Source of the DNA: Chrysaora quinquecirrha
Lineage: Eukaryota; Cnidaria; Scyphozoa; Semaeostomeae; Pelagiidae
NCBI GenBank assembly: GCA_014526335.1
Contig: JACTAT010000030.1
Coordinates: 704,964-768,963 of the forward strand
Length of the DNA: 64,000 bases
Direction: 5' to 3'
Under the pieces are notes generated by a model. That model saw nothing but the letters and a program-made list of their open reading frames with translations, was not told where the DNA came from and ran no database searches. The translations under genes were made by a program, and so were the position numbers. Below are positions 20,237 through 33,300 of this stretch, one piece after another. Every line of letters starts with the position of its first letter. The stretch's first letter is position 1.

Positions 20237-20645
20237 TCAAACTTGAAACCACAGCAAAGAAAAGTACAGTATAAAAATATGCTTATATTTTCTAAATAAC
20301 GATCGAAACTTCAAGAAAAAAGTTAAGGTAGGAAACAACTATAAATTTTATTGTCTATTTGCTACCTTGGCAAGCTGGAAGTGGCGCTATCAGTTCAGGA
20401 ACGTAGAACTTCAGTCCTCGTAGCTGTGCCTGGCATAGGCAGACTGTTGATAACTGAAGCGCAAGCTTTGAAATGTTATTTTTCTGCTTCTTAATGTCCA
20501 CAATATGATACAATAGATTGTTTTTTTTATTATTTCCAGCTCAAAAACCTCCAAGAACAGCCCAGACACGATAAACACTTTTTTGGTCGAATGTCTGATT
20601 TCTGAAAAACATTCGCGAATGTCTGAAAAACATTCGTCGAATATC
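20237..20645 (-). repeat. Right inverted arm of element A
   Basis: Reverse complement of 8504-8916, including GATAGCGCCACTTCCAGC and the ATTCGCGAAT palindromes. The match ends at TGTCAAACTTG, where element B and its flank begin. Confidence 0.75.
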
Positions 20646-20820
20646 CAACGGTCAATCACAATTAGACATGAACCAGAGCGACGTATTCTAGTTCTGGGTT
20701 CAGAATTCGGTTCAAGATTCGGTTAAGGATTGAGTTCAGGGTACGGTGATCCACACTGTAATTGCGTGATTTCCGAAGAACGGCTCCAAAAATTCGGCAA
20801 AAGATAACCCACGCTGGCGA

Positions 20821-21070
20821 ATCTACTGTGGTAGATACGCACTACTGTGGTAGATACGCACTACTGTGGTGGTGTATTTTGCGTACTGTGGTGGGGTTTC
20901 TTGCGTACTGTGGTGGATAAGCTCTACTGTGGTGGTGTATTTTGCGTACTGTGGCACTGTGGTGGGTTATTATGCTTGGTGTGGTGGGTTATTATGCTTG
21001 TTGTGGTGGGGTTTTTTGCGTTCTGTGGTGGATAAGCACTACTGTGGTGGGTTATTATGCTTGTTGTGGC
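20821..21070. repeat. Tandem repeat with ACTGTGGTGG core
   Basis: About ten units built on ACTGTGGTGGGTTATTATGC and ACTGTGGTGGTGTATTTTGC. The apparent ORFs rich in Cys, Gly and Trp are repeat artefacts. Confidence 0.85.
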
Positions 21071-21079
21071 TGAGTGAGA

Positions 21080-21340
21080 AAGCGAGTGTTTGAGCGGGTA
21101 ACTCAGTGATTGAGTTAGTGATTGATGAAGTAAAGGATTAAGTCAGTGAGTGATTGAGTAAGTGAGCGAGTGAGTGAGAGTGAGTGAGTGAGTGAGCGAG
21201 CGAGTGACTGAGTGAGTGATTTGGCGAATGAGTGATTGATTCAGTGCCTGATAGAGCGAATTAGTGAGTGCGTGAATGGTTGAGCAAGTAAGTCATCGAG
21301 TAAGTAAGTGAAAGGTTGAGTGGTGAAGTTAGTGGATTAG
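21080..21340. repeat. Low-complexity TGAG/TGAT repeat
   Basis: Irregular GAGTGAGTGAGCGAGTGA-type tetranucleotide repeat. Confidence 0.85.
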
Positions 21341-22202
21341 GGAACATATACACTAAGACTTACAATCTTTCTTACACGGCAGGGTGCAGAGCAAAGAAGT
21401 GTGAATTCCAAATTTTCCGACCTAACTTTTCTGCACAGAAAAATTAACACTTGTCAATTATTCGGACCCTTGGTGACGGTTTTGATAATTGGATTTTTCT
21501 TAAAGTCTGCCTGGTTCGCATGAATAACATCCATATTCGTAATCAGTGCGAAAAACGGATCTAGAAAAATGGTGTCCCCTAAATTCCCTCGCCAGGTGAT
21601 ACCTGGCTCACTCTCCGACTAGACTATAGCTAAAATAAAGACAGGCCAGACAGAAACAAGTTGCATTATGAAGGGGCAGATATACCTAAAATCAAAATAA
21701 ATTTTTCACTAGGTTAATACTTAAAAAACCTAAAACTATAATAAAGTTCCAGTTCTACTTTCAGTTAAATAGTCAACTATAACATTTAGTATGATATGTA
21801 TCATAGCAACAAATTTAAGGGACGATTCAGCCTCTTACAAATATAAATAAGGGAATACAATTTTTCATGAATTGGCCAAAGAAATACAAGAACAAAAGAA
21901 AAATCACCGTCAGTTGCTAATAAATACAGTTATAGTAGAAAATATTTTGGAAAATTGTTATTCAGATATACAACAGAACTAGGAGGATAGCTATTTATGT
22001 AACTATATAAGTTCTATGACGATCTATCAATGATATTTCAATTTAGTTTTAAGGCGTTTACTGCATAAGTAAATGAAATAGATGCCAACCTTCTAAAAGA
22101 ACACTTAAATTGATAGAATCAGAAATTGAAAAGGGCTGGACATACTGCACGAGGTTCGACTAACGTTCTTGAATTCAGGTTAAAAACTTAGAAAAGTGAA
22201 AA
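21341..22202. other. 3' flank of the integrin gene
   Basis: AT-rich sequence downstream of the integrin stop codon. It should contain the 3' untranslated region on the minus strand. No further gene seen and no poly(A) signal confidently chosen. Confidence 0.45.
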
Positions 22203-24346
22203 CTATTCCTTTTCACTGATTGGTTCTTTCTTATCAAGCAGCTCGTCGTTTTCTTTTGCGGCACCTTTACGATTCTTTTTCCAGGTAGATTTATCTGTAC
22301 GTTTGAAGAATCCAAGCTAGAAAAAGACAGGATATTGGAAATTTTCTCATCATAACAACGTACGTGCCGGCTTCTTATCTAATTGCTGGTAAACTCAGTT
22401 TTAGCAAATGAATAAAAGCAATACCTTGTAGAGGCCAAATATAAGTAGGGCAAGGAGAATTATTCCAGCCAATACTGCAAGAACTATTTTCCACACAGCA
22501 ACTCTCTCTTTTACAGATTTTGGAGTTTCGGGGTAGAGAATAGTAGATACCTAAATGAATTCAAATGTTTTCATCATTATCGAAATGTATCTTTAATTAT
22601 CTTAACTGTGTTTTGAATAAATCAAACACCTTAATATCATACTTCTAAAAAAAAATGAAAACCTTGAACACATGCCCAATCATGGCAGCAAAGAGAAAGC
22701 AGTTTTCTGTTGTCTCCAAAAGAGAAACTGGAAATTTTTTGGGTATGCAAATCGTTAGAATTCGATAATTAAAGAACTAAGCAAAATATAAAGGGTTTCG
22801 AATAATTACCAAATAAAAAAATTCGCCCTTTCTACAAAATTAAACTTTTTCACCAAACAACTGCTCTAATTGCTTCGTTAACACATGATAGATAGAGTTC
22901 TTGACAGGCTGGTAAACAAAAGCATTCTCTCTGTCAAGAAGATTCGAAAAACATTTACGGAGTGCAAAACTCGGTTATGTGGGAAGTTTTCTTTTCCTTT
23001 ATATTTCAGTTAGTGGTTCAAGCTAAAACACAATACCTTCTAGAGTTACATAGAATACAGCAATATGTTGAAATACAACTCATATTTTGTTTTTAATTCA
23101 AATTTTGTAGGCTTGTCAAATCAAATTTGTACTCTAGAGAAAGGATTGAGTATATTTAAGAAATATTTACCGATGCTTTGTTATTGCGAAGGTCTGGGTC
23201 ACTCATGTAGGAAGCATTTGAGCCAATAGCAACAGATGCACGTGAAACCACTGTAACAATTTCGCCTTTATAATCCTTATTAAGAAAAAAGAAAACACAG
23301 GATAAATAAAGAAAAAATTCTTCTTTACCACATCAGTTTTAATACAATCAGTTAATATAGCGAAAAGCAGAAAATAAAAACTAAATTAAAAGTTTTCCAA
23401 TGCAAAACACTTCAATGTCAATTATAATAAAGCTACTTCAAAGGGATGAACCATTTACCATGAGAAATGTTGAATTCCATATCCTTGATTTTACAACAAT
23501 AGAAATTCCTTGTCGACTTGCAAATTCTTTCGCTTTACAAATAATTTTTGCACACTTCGCAGTGTTGGTTAAGCAGTCCTGTAAGATTAATACAGATTAC
23601 ATGAGATATCACATGCCATGTCACATGTACATAGTAACTTAGTGTTGTAGCAATACGTTAACTTAGGTAGAGCATGACAAAGAGCATCATCTCAATTAAG
23701 TAGATGACACTTGAAAATAACCTAAACTAAACAATAAATTATTACGAAAAGAAAACGACAACACACCAGTACTCGACTCTTTGTCCCAGAACCTATATTT
23801 TGGTCTTGACGTGCATCTGATTCTGAACCCTTTGCATTGGTTTTTGAGGTTGTGTTCTGCGCAGCATTGGAATTTGATCTAATATGGATATCTCTCCGTT
23901 GTCTATTATTCGACATCAAAAAGCCAGCAGCTGAATTATTTGCTAAAGAGGAGCTAGAGGACGACTAAAACGGTAAACACAAAAAAACAAATTAATCAAT
24001 CGTCAAAAATACAAGCGTATTAAACTACCAAATTATGAAATCTCAAGGTATTTTTTTAGACTTACTAAAGTGCACAAAACATATGAGATTCAAATCACCA
24101 TGTTATGTTACTTTTATTTGGCTTTACAACGGACATCAAGCTGTATCGGAGTATCAGAAAAACCAGGATACACCATTTATTGTTTGAAAGACAGATTTGT
24201 TCCGCTGTGTATGTCTTTCCAATTTTCAATTAGTCAATCTACAAATAACCAATGAATATCGAAAAAGGATTACACTCTCTTCGACTTACTTCAAGATTGA
24301 GCTCATTTAGCTTTCCAGATACCACCGTGCATTTTTCGCCTGTCGA
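22203..24346 (-). CDS. ITGA: Integrin alpha C-terminal exons: cleavage site, membrane helix, GFFKR tail
   Basis: Exons: 24346-24290, 23964-23767, 23578-23459, 23275-23171, 22550-22425 and 22316-22203. The 198-bp exon is Ser/Asn-rich and has [10 protein letters not shown], a furin-type site where many alpha chains are cut into heavy and light chains. The next exon has the conserved Cys pattern ([16 protein letters not shown]) and SRIWNSTFL. The membrane helix [20 protein letters not shown] is followed across a splice junction by LGFFKR, the clasp that contacts the beta chain. The tail is 38 codons including the TAG stop ([17 protein letters not shown] ... EKE). Confidence 0.95.
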
Positions 24347-27300
24347 CTACAAAAGAAAACAAACAGCTGTGTGGTGAAACAAAAAACTTCAATCTTGGTA
24401 AGATACTTATAGATAAAAATGTAAGTGATTTTGGCTGCCGTATTTGTTCGATTGTAAGCGGCCCTCGATTATAAGCCACCCGTAACTGAACTCAGAGATA
24501 GTTAGCAAATTGGAAAGAACGATCTGCCAAATCAAGATAAGGCGTCGTGAAGCATGCAAACACCTGGCTTCAATACAGCTAACATTTCAAGCTCCGCCGT
24601 GGCTGGTTTGGACAACTTAACGACTAACGTCGTTACCTCTTAGGCCCCGTTTACACTATGCTGGATAGCTTTCGGAGCGTCTTGATTTTCATATTGGATA
24701 GGGGTTTCTTTTCATTATGCCAGAGCCATCCGAGCTATCCAGAGCTGTCAAGTGTCAAATTCAAAGTTTCAAACTTTAATTTCTTAACTCTGCTTTTGTG
24801 TTAATATCGTCAACAGACTGGAGTATTACAGTATGATCACCTAAAATAAAAATTGGTCCCTTTTTAAAAATAGTCAGAAAAATCAGTTATATCTCCAAAT
24901 TTTCCTGCTAGTTTTCGACCAAAGTGTTTCAGATGCGCGACCGTGTGTCTTGAAATTGTGTTTCAAAACACGCGGCCGCAAGCTTAAAAGGCGCGGCCAT
25001 GCATCAAGAAACGCGGGTGACAGTCTTGCCGCCAGTCTTAACTTTCAGAAGTTACGAAGTAAAGTTGTCCAAATAAGCCACGGTACAATCGCAAAGAAAA
25101 CGGTTTGTTTGATTTTTGCGGTTTTAAGTAAAAGTGTTATGACGGTTCAACACCTTGGATAGAATAATGTAATCCATGTTTATTAGCCGCCCTTAATTAT
25201 ATGGCGCAATAAAACGTGACAAAACAAATGAAATGCGGTATGGCTACTTCCAAGCAAACGGATCATTGGAAATAGTGCAGTGCGTTTACAAGACAGTCTC
25301 GTTTGAATTTTCTTCACAACAAAAAATGATGATCAATTAATCATCAAGCAATAAAGTAGTTTAATGTTTGGTGTGTCAGCATTTTATGAGCACATTCCTC
25401 ACATGTGTTCACAGGAGCACAGTGCTTTACAAGTGTGCTATAATTATGATATCAAGCAAAAGATGAATAGTTTTTGAGTCGTACAAAACTTCTGAATTGC
25501 GATAAACAGCGAAAACATTTTTGGGCATACTTAAAAGCTTTTTTCGTCTGACACCCTTAGAGTATGAACGTCATAAACAGACCTAAACAATAAACTAAGG
25601 CGGAATTTATACCCAGATGCGGTTTAAAATGCACCAATCAGAAAGAAAAGCTGAATTGGCATTGTGTTTTGTGATGAAGTAAGAGTAAAAATATAAACAA
25701 ACGTATTTCTCTTCCAATACTTTCCTTTTTCTACAATCAAATTCTATATTTCACTTAAAACAACTTCTTACTTCAACGAACATTTCAACCCACTTCATCA
25801 ACTACTCCTAGTTACGACCACGCGTTCACATTCCTCACAGTCTCGTCCCAGACCTCCTAGTACTCCTCCACACTCCCCTCTACTAAAACAAATGTTAGCT
25901 CTAAAAAATACAAGTCAAACCTAACTGATTACATAGAATGAAATATGAATACAACAACAAAACAAGTTAAGTCTATTTTTTTGTGTTCTTTTTTTTTTTA
26001 ATATATGCGAAGGTCCGTTTCCTTTTAACACTCCTATATACAATTAATATACAAATGAGTCAATAGTCAGTAACAGGTATTCCATACCTCTCTGGTGGAC
26101 GTCTGTCACGTCGCAAGTTATATCTTTGATTCCCATCATTCTGTTCAATTCTGCGTCTATAATTCACAAGAAGATCATCCTCTTCTTCAGATTCATTTTC
26201 GTCAATATCATTGACTTCTTCGTTGATACTCACATCATCAAAGACAATATCAGCTGGACTAAATCTTTTCAAAGTGTTCGAATGTACAAATTTCCTTTTC
26301 CCATCAGAGGTAGATTCAATCTCACAGTTTCCTTCTATTTTACTGATGACACGATACGGTCCTAGATACTTTTGACTAAGTCCTCTCGCTACTGGGTTCT
26401 TATAAAGCACAATATCTCTTAACTCTATTTCTTTGTTTCTGGATACCCGATATCTCGTATCGTAATTATCCTTTTGCTTCTTACGAGCTTTCTCTGACTT
26501 CTCTGTTACGTAATGCTTAAGCTTATTGTGACGTTCGTTAAGCTCTTCGAGATATTTTGCTGGTCCTCCTATAGGTCTTTTCACTTCGTGTTTGTCTTCA
26601 ATATCAAATGCTACTCTTGGTGCACGACCATACATAAGTTCAAAAGGAGATACTCCTGTTGTTTCCTGTTTACTTATACGGTAGGCTAACAACGCCGATG
26701 GTAACTGTTCGTCCCAGTCATCACAATCTTTGTTTACTCGCATACGTAGCAAAAGTTTTAGTACTCCATTGAATCTTTCGCATAACCCATCAGTTTGAGG
26801 GTGGTAGGGTGTTGTTCTACGCTTCTCTATTCCAAATAAACTACACATACTCGCAAATAGATGTGATTCGAAATTGCGTCCTTGATCTGTAAGTAAGATC
26901 CTTGGCATGCTGTGTCGAGAGAAAATCTGCTCTAAAGCTTTGACAACTGTTGTGGCCTCTTGGTTCGGTAAAGCCTCTGCTTCTGCATATTTGGTATAGT
27001 AGTCTATCACTGTTAAGATGTACTTATTCCCTTGACGTGTAGTCTTAAGCGGGCCTACTATATCGACTCCAACCATGAAGAAGGGTTCTGGTGTAATATC
27101 TATCGGTTTCATCGGAAAACGTGGTTTGAACAGTTTTATTCTTAGCACATGTCTCGCAAGATGCACAATAATCTTCTACAGCTTTGTGAAATCCTGGCCA
27201 ATAAAATCTCTTTTGAATGAAGTCAAAGGTCTTATGAACTCCTAAATGACCTATTCTCTGATGAGCCTCTTTCAAGATGTTACTAGTTAAGTATTTAGGC

Positions 27301-30300
27301 ACAACTGCTTGTAGTCTTTCTTCTCCCATTTCATCTGTCCATTTTCTATACAAGACATCATTTTCAACAATCAAGGAGTCAATAGCATTATACAAAGTTA
27401 ACAGAGTTCTGTTTCCATCTGCAGGCCTCTCCTCTGGTTTCTCATTAGTACTGATCCATTGTTTAACAGATGAAATATCTTGATCTAAATCCTGAAGCTC
27501 TTTGAAGTCCTCTGTGGACCAAATAGAAACTTTGATACTATTAACAGGCGCACGAGAAAGTGCATCTGCATGATTCATAGCAGTGCCTGGCTTGTGTATA
27601 ATCACATAATCATATTGCTCTAGTTTTAAAATCCACCTTGCCAACTTTCCATTTGGGTGCTTGATATTACGTAGCCACTGCAATGCCTTATGATCAGAAT
27701 AAACTGTAACTCTTCTACCAAAAACATATGCATGAAAATACTGAAGCGCCCAAACTATAGCAAATGCCTCCTTTTCGGTAGTAGTCCAGTTTCTTTCAGC
27801 AGGTGAAAATGCTTTGGAAGCATAAGAAATTACTCTTTCGTCTTCATCTCCTTTCTTTTGGGCTAAGACAGCTCCTATCCCAACATCGCTTGCATCAGTA
27901 TACAAGATGAAATCAGCATCATTATCTGGAAATGCTAAAATAGGGCAAGTTGATAATTGCTCTTTCAGTATTTTGAAGGCATTTTCACAGTGAGCAGACC
28001 AAACGAATGCAACATCTTTCTGCAATAGCTTATTTAGCGGAGTCGCTATGTCACTAAAACCTGAGATGAATCGACGGTAGTACGAAACAAGACCCATAAA
28101 AGCGTCGCAACTCAGTTAAATCTTTTGGCTGCGGATACTCAGATACGGCTCTAACTTTCGCAGAATCTGGACCAAGTCCTTCATTTGAAATGACAAAACC
28201 AAGGTATTTTACGCTGTCACGTGCAAAGAAGCATTTAGCTGATTTAAGCTGAAGACCTGCATTCTTGATAGCCTCCAAAACTTCTTTCAAATTGCTTAAG
28301 TGCTCATCAAAGTTCTTTCCAGTTATCAAAACATCATCTAAATACACTAGGCATTTCTTTGGTGATAAACCTTGTAAAACCTTTTGCATCAGTCTTTGAA
28401 AGGTCGGCACTGCATTAGCTAATCCGAAAGGCATACGATTGAATTCAAATTGCTCACCACCAGGAATAACAAAAGCAGTTTTTGACTTACTTTTCTCATC
28501 AACTTTTACTTGCCAATAGCCGAAGCTAAATCCAATGTTGTAAAGTACTTCTGATCTGACAAATTATCAAGCAAATCGTTAATCTGAGGAATGAGATATG
28601 CATCTTTCACAGTAACATCGTTCAATTTCGATAATCAACACAAAACCGCCATGAATTGTCCTTTTTGCGGACCAGAACAATTGGGCTTGCCCAAGGAGAT
28701 TGACTAGGCTGAATTATTTCATTTTCTAGCATTTCTTTTACTTGATCCTCAACGATGGGCCTAAGGGCATTTGGAAGTCGCCTTGGCAACTGTTTAACAG
28801 GCTGTGCATTCCTGTGTCAATATTATGCTCTACTTCAGATGTACAACCCAGCTCACTTAAGTCATTTGCAAAGATTCCCTTATAGGTGTTTAATAAGGTT
28901 TGTATCTGTTCACGCTCCTGTCCCTTTAAGTGATCCAAATCCCAATTAAACTGTGATACAGTTTGTTCCTCATTTTCTTCAAGAATTGGGTCTGCTATCT
29001 CTACATGCTCTAGGCTTCCTATCTTAGTACCACGATATAACTTCACATTGTTATTACCTGGGTTAATAATTTGTATAGGCACAGTTTGTTGAACAGGGCG
29101 AACAAGCACCCTCACAATTAAAATGCCTTTTTCTGCTAGTTTTACATTAGGCTCTAGCAAACTCTGATTTATAAGTGGTGACTTCACTCGTGCTCTGTGA
29201 ATAACTTCACGGTTAGGGGGTATCTCAACATCTTCAGACAACAAAACTGCTTCTGGATCAGTCACAGCAGAATCATGAATAAACAGAGGTATTTGTGATT
29301 TATCTGGAAAAGAAATCATTGGTTTCCTGTGTCTATCACAGCTTTGCAATTTGTAAGCCAATCTAAACCTAGAATTATTTCACTGACCATTTCATTGGTT
29401 ACATAGAACTCTTGCTCACGCTTTTGATTACCATTGATATCAACTGACAGAAATGTTTTACCCAGAATTCCAATAGGGGAACTGTTTGCTGCCTCAGCAA
29501 CAATGTCTGAAGGTAAGAGTGAATCTGAGTCATTTGTAAGCAACTGCCACTCATCCTTACTGATAAGGGACACTGAAGCTCCAGTATCAACTACACAAAG
29601 GCGTGCAATACCATTTAAATTAACTTCTATCATGAGGGTCTTCTTTTTATTCACTGGAAATACTGAAGACAATCTGACACGTGTATCACTTTTTGACTGT
29701 TGATCTGAGCTTTGATTGTCAGTACGCTGTGCTTCGTTCTTATCCTCAGGCTGTAATTGAGCTCTACAAACTCTAGATGTGTGCCCTTTATTACCACAAC
29801 GATAACATTTCAAATTACTTGGGATATTTCCTGAAGGATTACGATTAGGATTCTGAGAGGGCAAAACAGTATTAGGCATTTGAACTCTATTTGCTCTACA
29901 ATCTCTAGAGATATGCCCTGGTTTGTTACAATTATAGCAGATCTTATTATTTCGTCTTGCCTGAAAATTTTGCAGAGTAGGGCACTGTTTTGCAACATGT
30001 CCAAAACCATTACAACTAAAACACACCTGGGTAGTTCTCAAGGAACTGACTGCTCCAATCTGAACTCTTGAGCTTTGCTGTTGTTCATTGACATAAGTTT
30101 CAGCTTTCAGTTTCTGCATTGTTGCATTAGCTGCTTCAAATCTTCTAGCGAGTGATACTGCATCATCCAGGGTTTTTGGTGGCTCCTGTAACAGCTTATT
30201 TTGTGTCGACTGATCCTTCAAACCCAATACGAACTGATCTATAAGTCTGCTAGTATACTCTTCTCCTTTAAAGCCGCATTTTGCCCCAAATTCACGTAGA

Positions 30301-33300
30301 GAAACAGCATATGAGTCAACAGACTCTCCAGGCTCTTGAATTCTTTTATTAAAATTGTACCGCTTTTCCGTTTGTGTTTGATTCCTCTCAAACAATACTT
30401 TTAGTTGGTCTATCCATTCTTTCCAACCATCTGGGTTTTCATTTTCACTGGCAAACTCGACAGATTCCGCTAAACGGAAGGCATCATCGGTCAAATTGAA
30501 TAACAAAGCAAGTCTTCTTTTCTTTACATTTTCAAGTTCTACAGCTTCAAAATAAAGTATTAACTTCTTTACAAATAAGTTAAAATCGTCACCAATTCGA
30601 TATTTATCAGGACGTCTAAACAGTGAATACGAAGTTCTTTGGATCTCATCAGCATCAGCAGCAGCAGCTGCAGCACCTTGTCCTTGTCGAGCCATCGCCA
30701 ATTTAGGCCCAGACAACTCAATACATAATCAACGATAAATTCAGCATAAAATACAACAAGCAAATCGAGCACAAGATCTCGGTAGGACCTCCAAAATGTG
30801 ATGAAGTAAGAGTAAAAATATAAACAAACGTATTTCTCTTCCAATACTTTCCTTTTTCTACAATCAAATTCTATATTTCACTTAAAACAACTTCTTACTT
30901 CAACGAACATTTCAACCCACTTCATCAACTACTCCTAGTTACGACCACGCGTTCACATTCCTCACAGTCTCGTCCCAGACCTCCTAGTACTCCTCCACAG
31001 TTTTAATCACTAAATAATAAACAAATATAAAAAGCAAATTTGAACCAACCTCTACGTCCATTAAATACAAAAGATGCTTGCCAGATTCTGCTTCAGTTGG
31101 CCAAAAAATAGACACAATAGCATTTATGGTATCAGGTCCATTATTTGTAACCTAAAAATTAATGATAATATGTCTTAGTGTCTATTTCAAGTTAAGAAGG
31201 AAACATGTCCAATTGATCTAACTAAGCAGATATAACTAACACAACAACGCTCATTATTTAAAGAAACCGACTATAAGTAACTAGTTATGCCTTTTTTGAT
31301 TAAGAAACGCTTCTATATGGACTAAGAAGCAAAAAAGAAACAAAGAAACTATTTCTCCTTTTAAATTCAGCATTCTATTTAACCCTGATGTTCTTTATGT
31401 AATTTTTATGTACAAAACATCCCCAAAAACATACTTAGGGTAAATTCCAAAAAATATCCATATTTTGACTGCTAAGAACATGATACTTTACATTTAATAC
31501 TTATTTCACGATATTTTCGAAATATTGTTTCACGATATCTTAGTTAAGAAATTCTGCAAAAAACTTTTACTACACCAGTTGTGCTCAAAGTTGAGAGACC
31601 CTACTATATGGCTCGGAGCATAGTTTCTTAAAAAATGAGTGCGTTATCGCAATCCAACGAGAAATACTGCACATGTGAAACAGGGTCATTCAGTTAATCG
31701 CTGAAGTATATTCTCTAATAAGAGGGAAATAATCAACTACACATAGTATTCAAATACTAAACACCAATATTCAAATACTAATAAAATCTGATTTCTAATG
31801 CTATTGGTGTCATGTCAGTTTCAGTGACTGGCTCAATGTTGTTGCATCTTTTTACTTATTTCATTTCCCTTATACGAATTAGATGTGAACCCTGCGAGCC
31901 TATTAGTGCAAAAATTCGATTGGGCACCTCGAAAAACAGTGCAACTATATACATAAATCATTTCAGAATAAAAATTTTGCAAATCAAGATCCAAACAGAA
32001 CATACATTTTGCGCATTGCAAATTTTCCAAGCCAAAGTGCCCTTTGCACAGCGGTAGACACATCTCTGTGTGTTATCGTGAAGATCGAAATTCGAAACAA
32101 CAACAAACGACGGTTGAAATATGTTATGGCTGTTCTGCTACTTCATTTCATGTCTCCCACAAAGGAAATCGGTGGTAAAGAAGAGCAGAATCTTTAAATA
32201 TTCGGATGTGAATAATAAAGAATAATGGAGTATTTAAAAACTCGCTTTACGCATGGTTTTACAACATCCCGTCGTAGTCAAGACTGGAACATTAGTGACG
32301 AGGATTCTATGTTAAATGAAAGCGATCTTTATAAGAAAAACATCCATAAAGCATGGATGAACAGCAAGAGACCAGGTATTGGACTGGAAGAAAAAGCAAA
32401 AATGATAAAAAAGATAGGAAATCTGGCATGGACAGGGGGTCCAGCAGCTTCGAAATTTGCATCCGAGTATTTTCCTTATATAATTGATTTACTTAGCGAG
32501 TCAAACCTGCCTACAAAATTTGTCATAACTATCATCAAAGCTATGGTTGAAATATGTTGGCTGAATACAGATATAAAGAACAACCAACATGGGAGAAATG
32601 TACTGAGAATATTGTATAGTATTCTAAATAATGACTGTCAACAAGTATCCTCTGATCAGCAGCGCTGGGCAGTTTATGCAATGGTTTGCCTTGCGACGGA
32701 TAATTATTCAAATCAATTAGAGTTACTAAAATTGCCAAAGCTGAATGAAAAACTAGACGTCATGTCACAAGAAATCTGGAACGGATGGAAATACAATGAA
32801 GCCCTGAAACTTTCTCAACTTCTTGGATTTAATTACGAAAATCAAGAAATCTCAGGTGATGATTTCGCAAAAAATTTCTAAACAGCACAGGATTATTATT
32901 ATCGAAACTTCAAAAGAAATAGCAGATTTAAACAAATTATTGAATAAACGATTAAATGTTGGATAGTAGCAAGAATATTTAAAGATGTATATGATTGTGA
33001 AGGATTTAGCGAAAGTGAAATCCTCCCAAGAAAGTCTACCAGGAATATTGAAAAGGCAATTTCAAATAAAAGAAAAAACCAAAAAAGGATTTCTTCGTTT
33101 TTTTCTTGTCAGTGAACATCTTTTCTTGCCAGAATATGGATACAAAGACAGATAGTTACACGGAGCAAGACGAAAGAGTGAAGATATCTTGCCTTCCTAT
33201 GTCATGTTAAATTTCCTCTCAGATATGAGTCTTTGGGGTAGGGATGTGGTTAAGAATTAAGACATTGCAAATATTCCCATATCTTTGTCATTGAAAAACG

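Larger units (their letters stand above)
8504..20645. mobile_element. Element A: large DNA transposon-like unit with long inverted arms, carrying an Ulp1 protease gene
   Basis: An arm at 8504-8916 is repeated in inverted orientation at 20237-20645 with roughly 90% identity by eye. Sequence just inside the left arm (about 9045-9115, around GATTATTCGTCGATTTG on the minus strand) also reappears inverted, but at 12758-13010, far from the right arm. This fits an original element of about 5 kb (8504-13029 plus 20215-20645) whose right arm was split by insertion of element B. The only gene seen inside is a spliced minus-strand gene with a C48 peptidase. No transposase was recognised, so the superfamily is unresolved. 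C48 proteases are known in KDZ/Zisupton transposons and in some Mutator-like elements. The element boundary is inferred. Confidence 0.5.
25670..30999 (-). mobile_element. Ty3/gypsy LTR retrotransposon in an integrin intron
   Basis: A 5.3-kb minus-strand element between two 203-bp LTRs that are identical by eye. A 4-bp duplication GTTT flanks it (25666-25669 and 31000-31003). Gag with three zinc knuckles, protease, RT, RNase H and integrase are present in the usual gypsy order, but in five overlapping or adjacent ORFs. The orientation is the same as the host gene. Confidence 0.95.
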
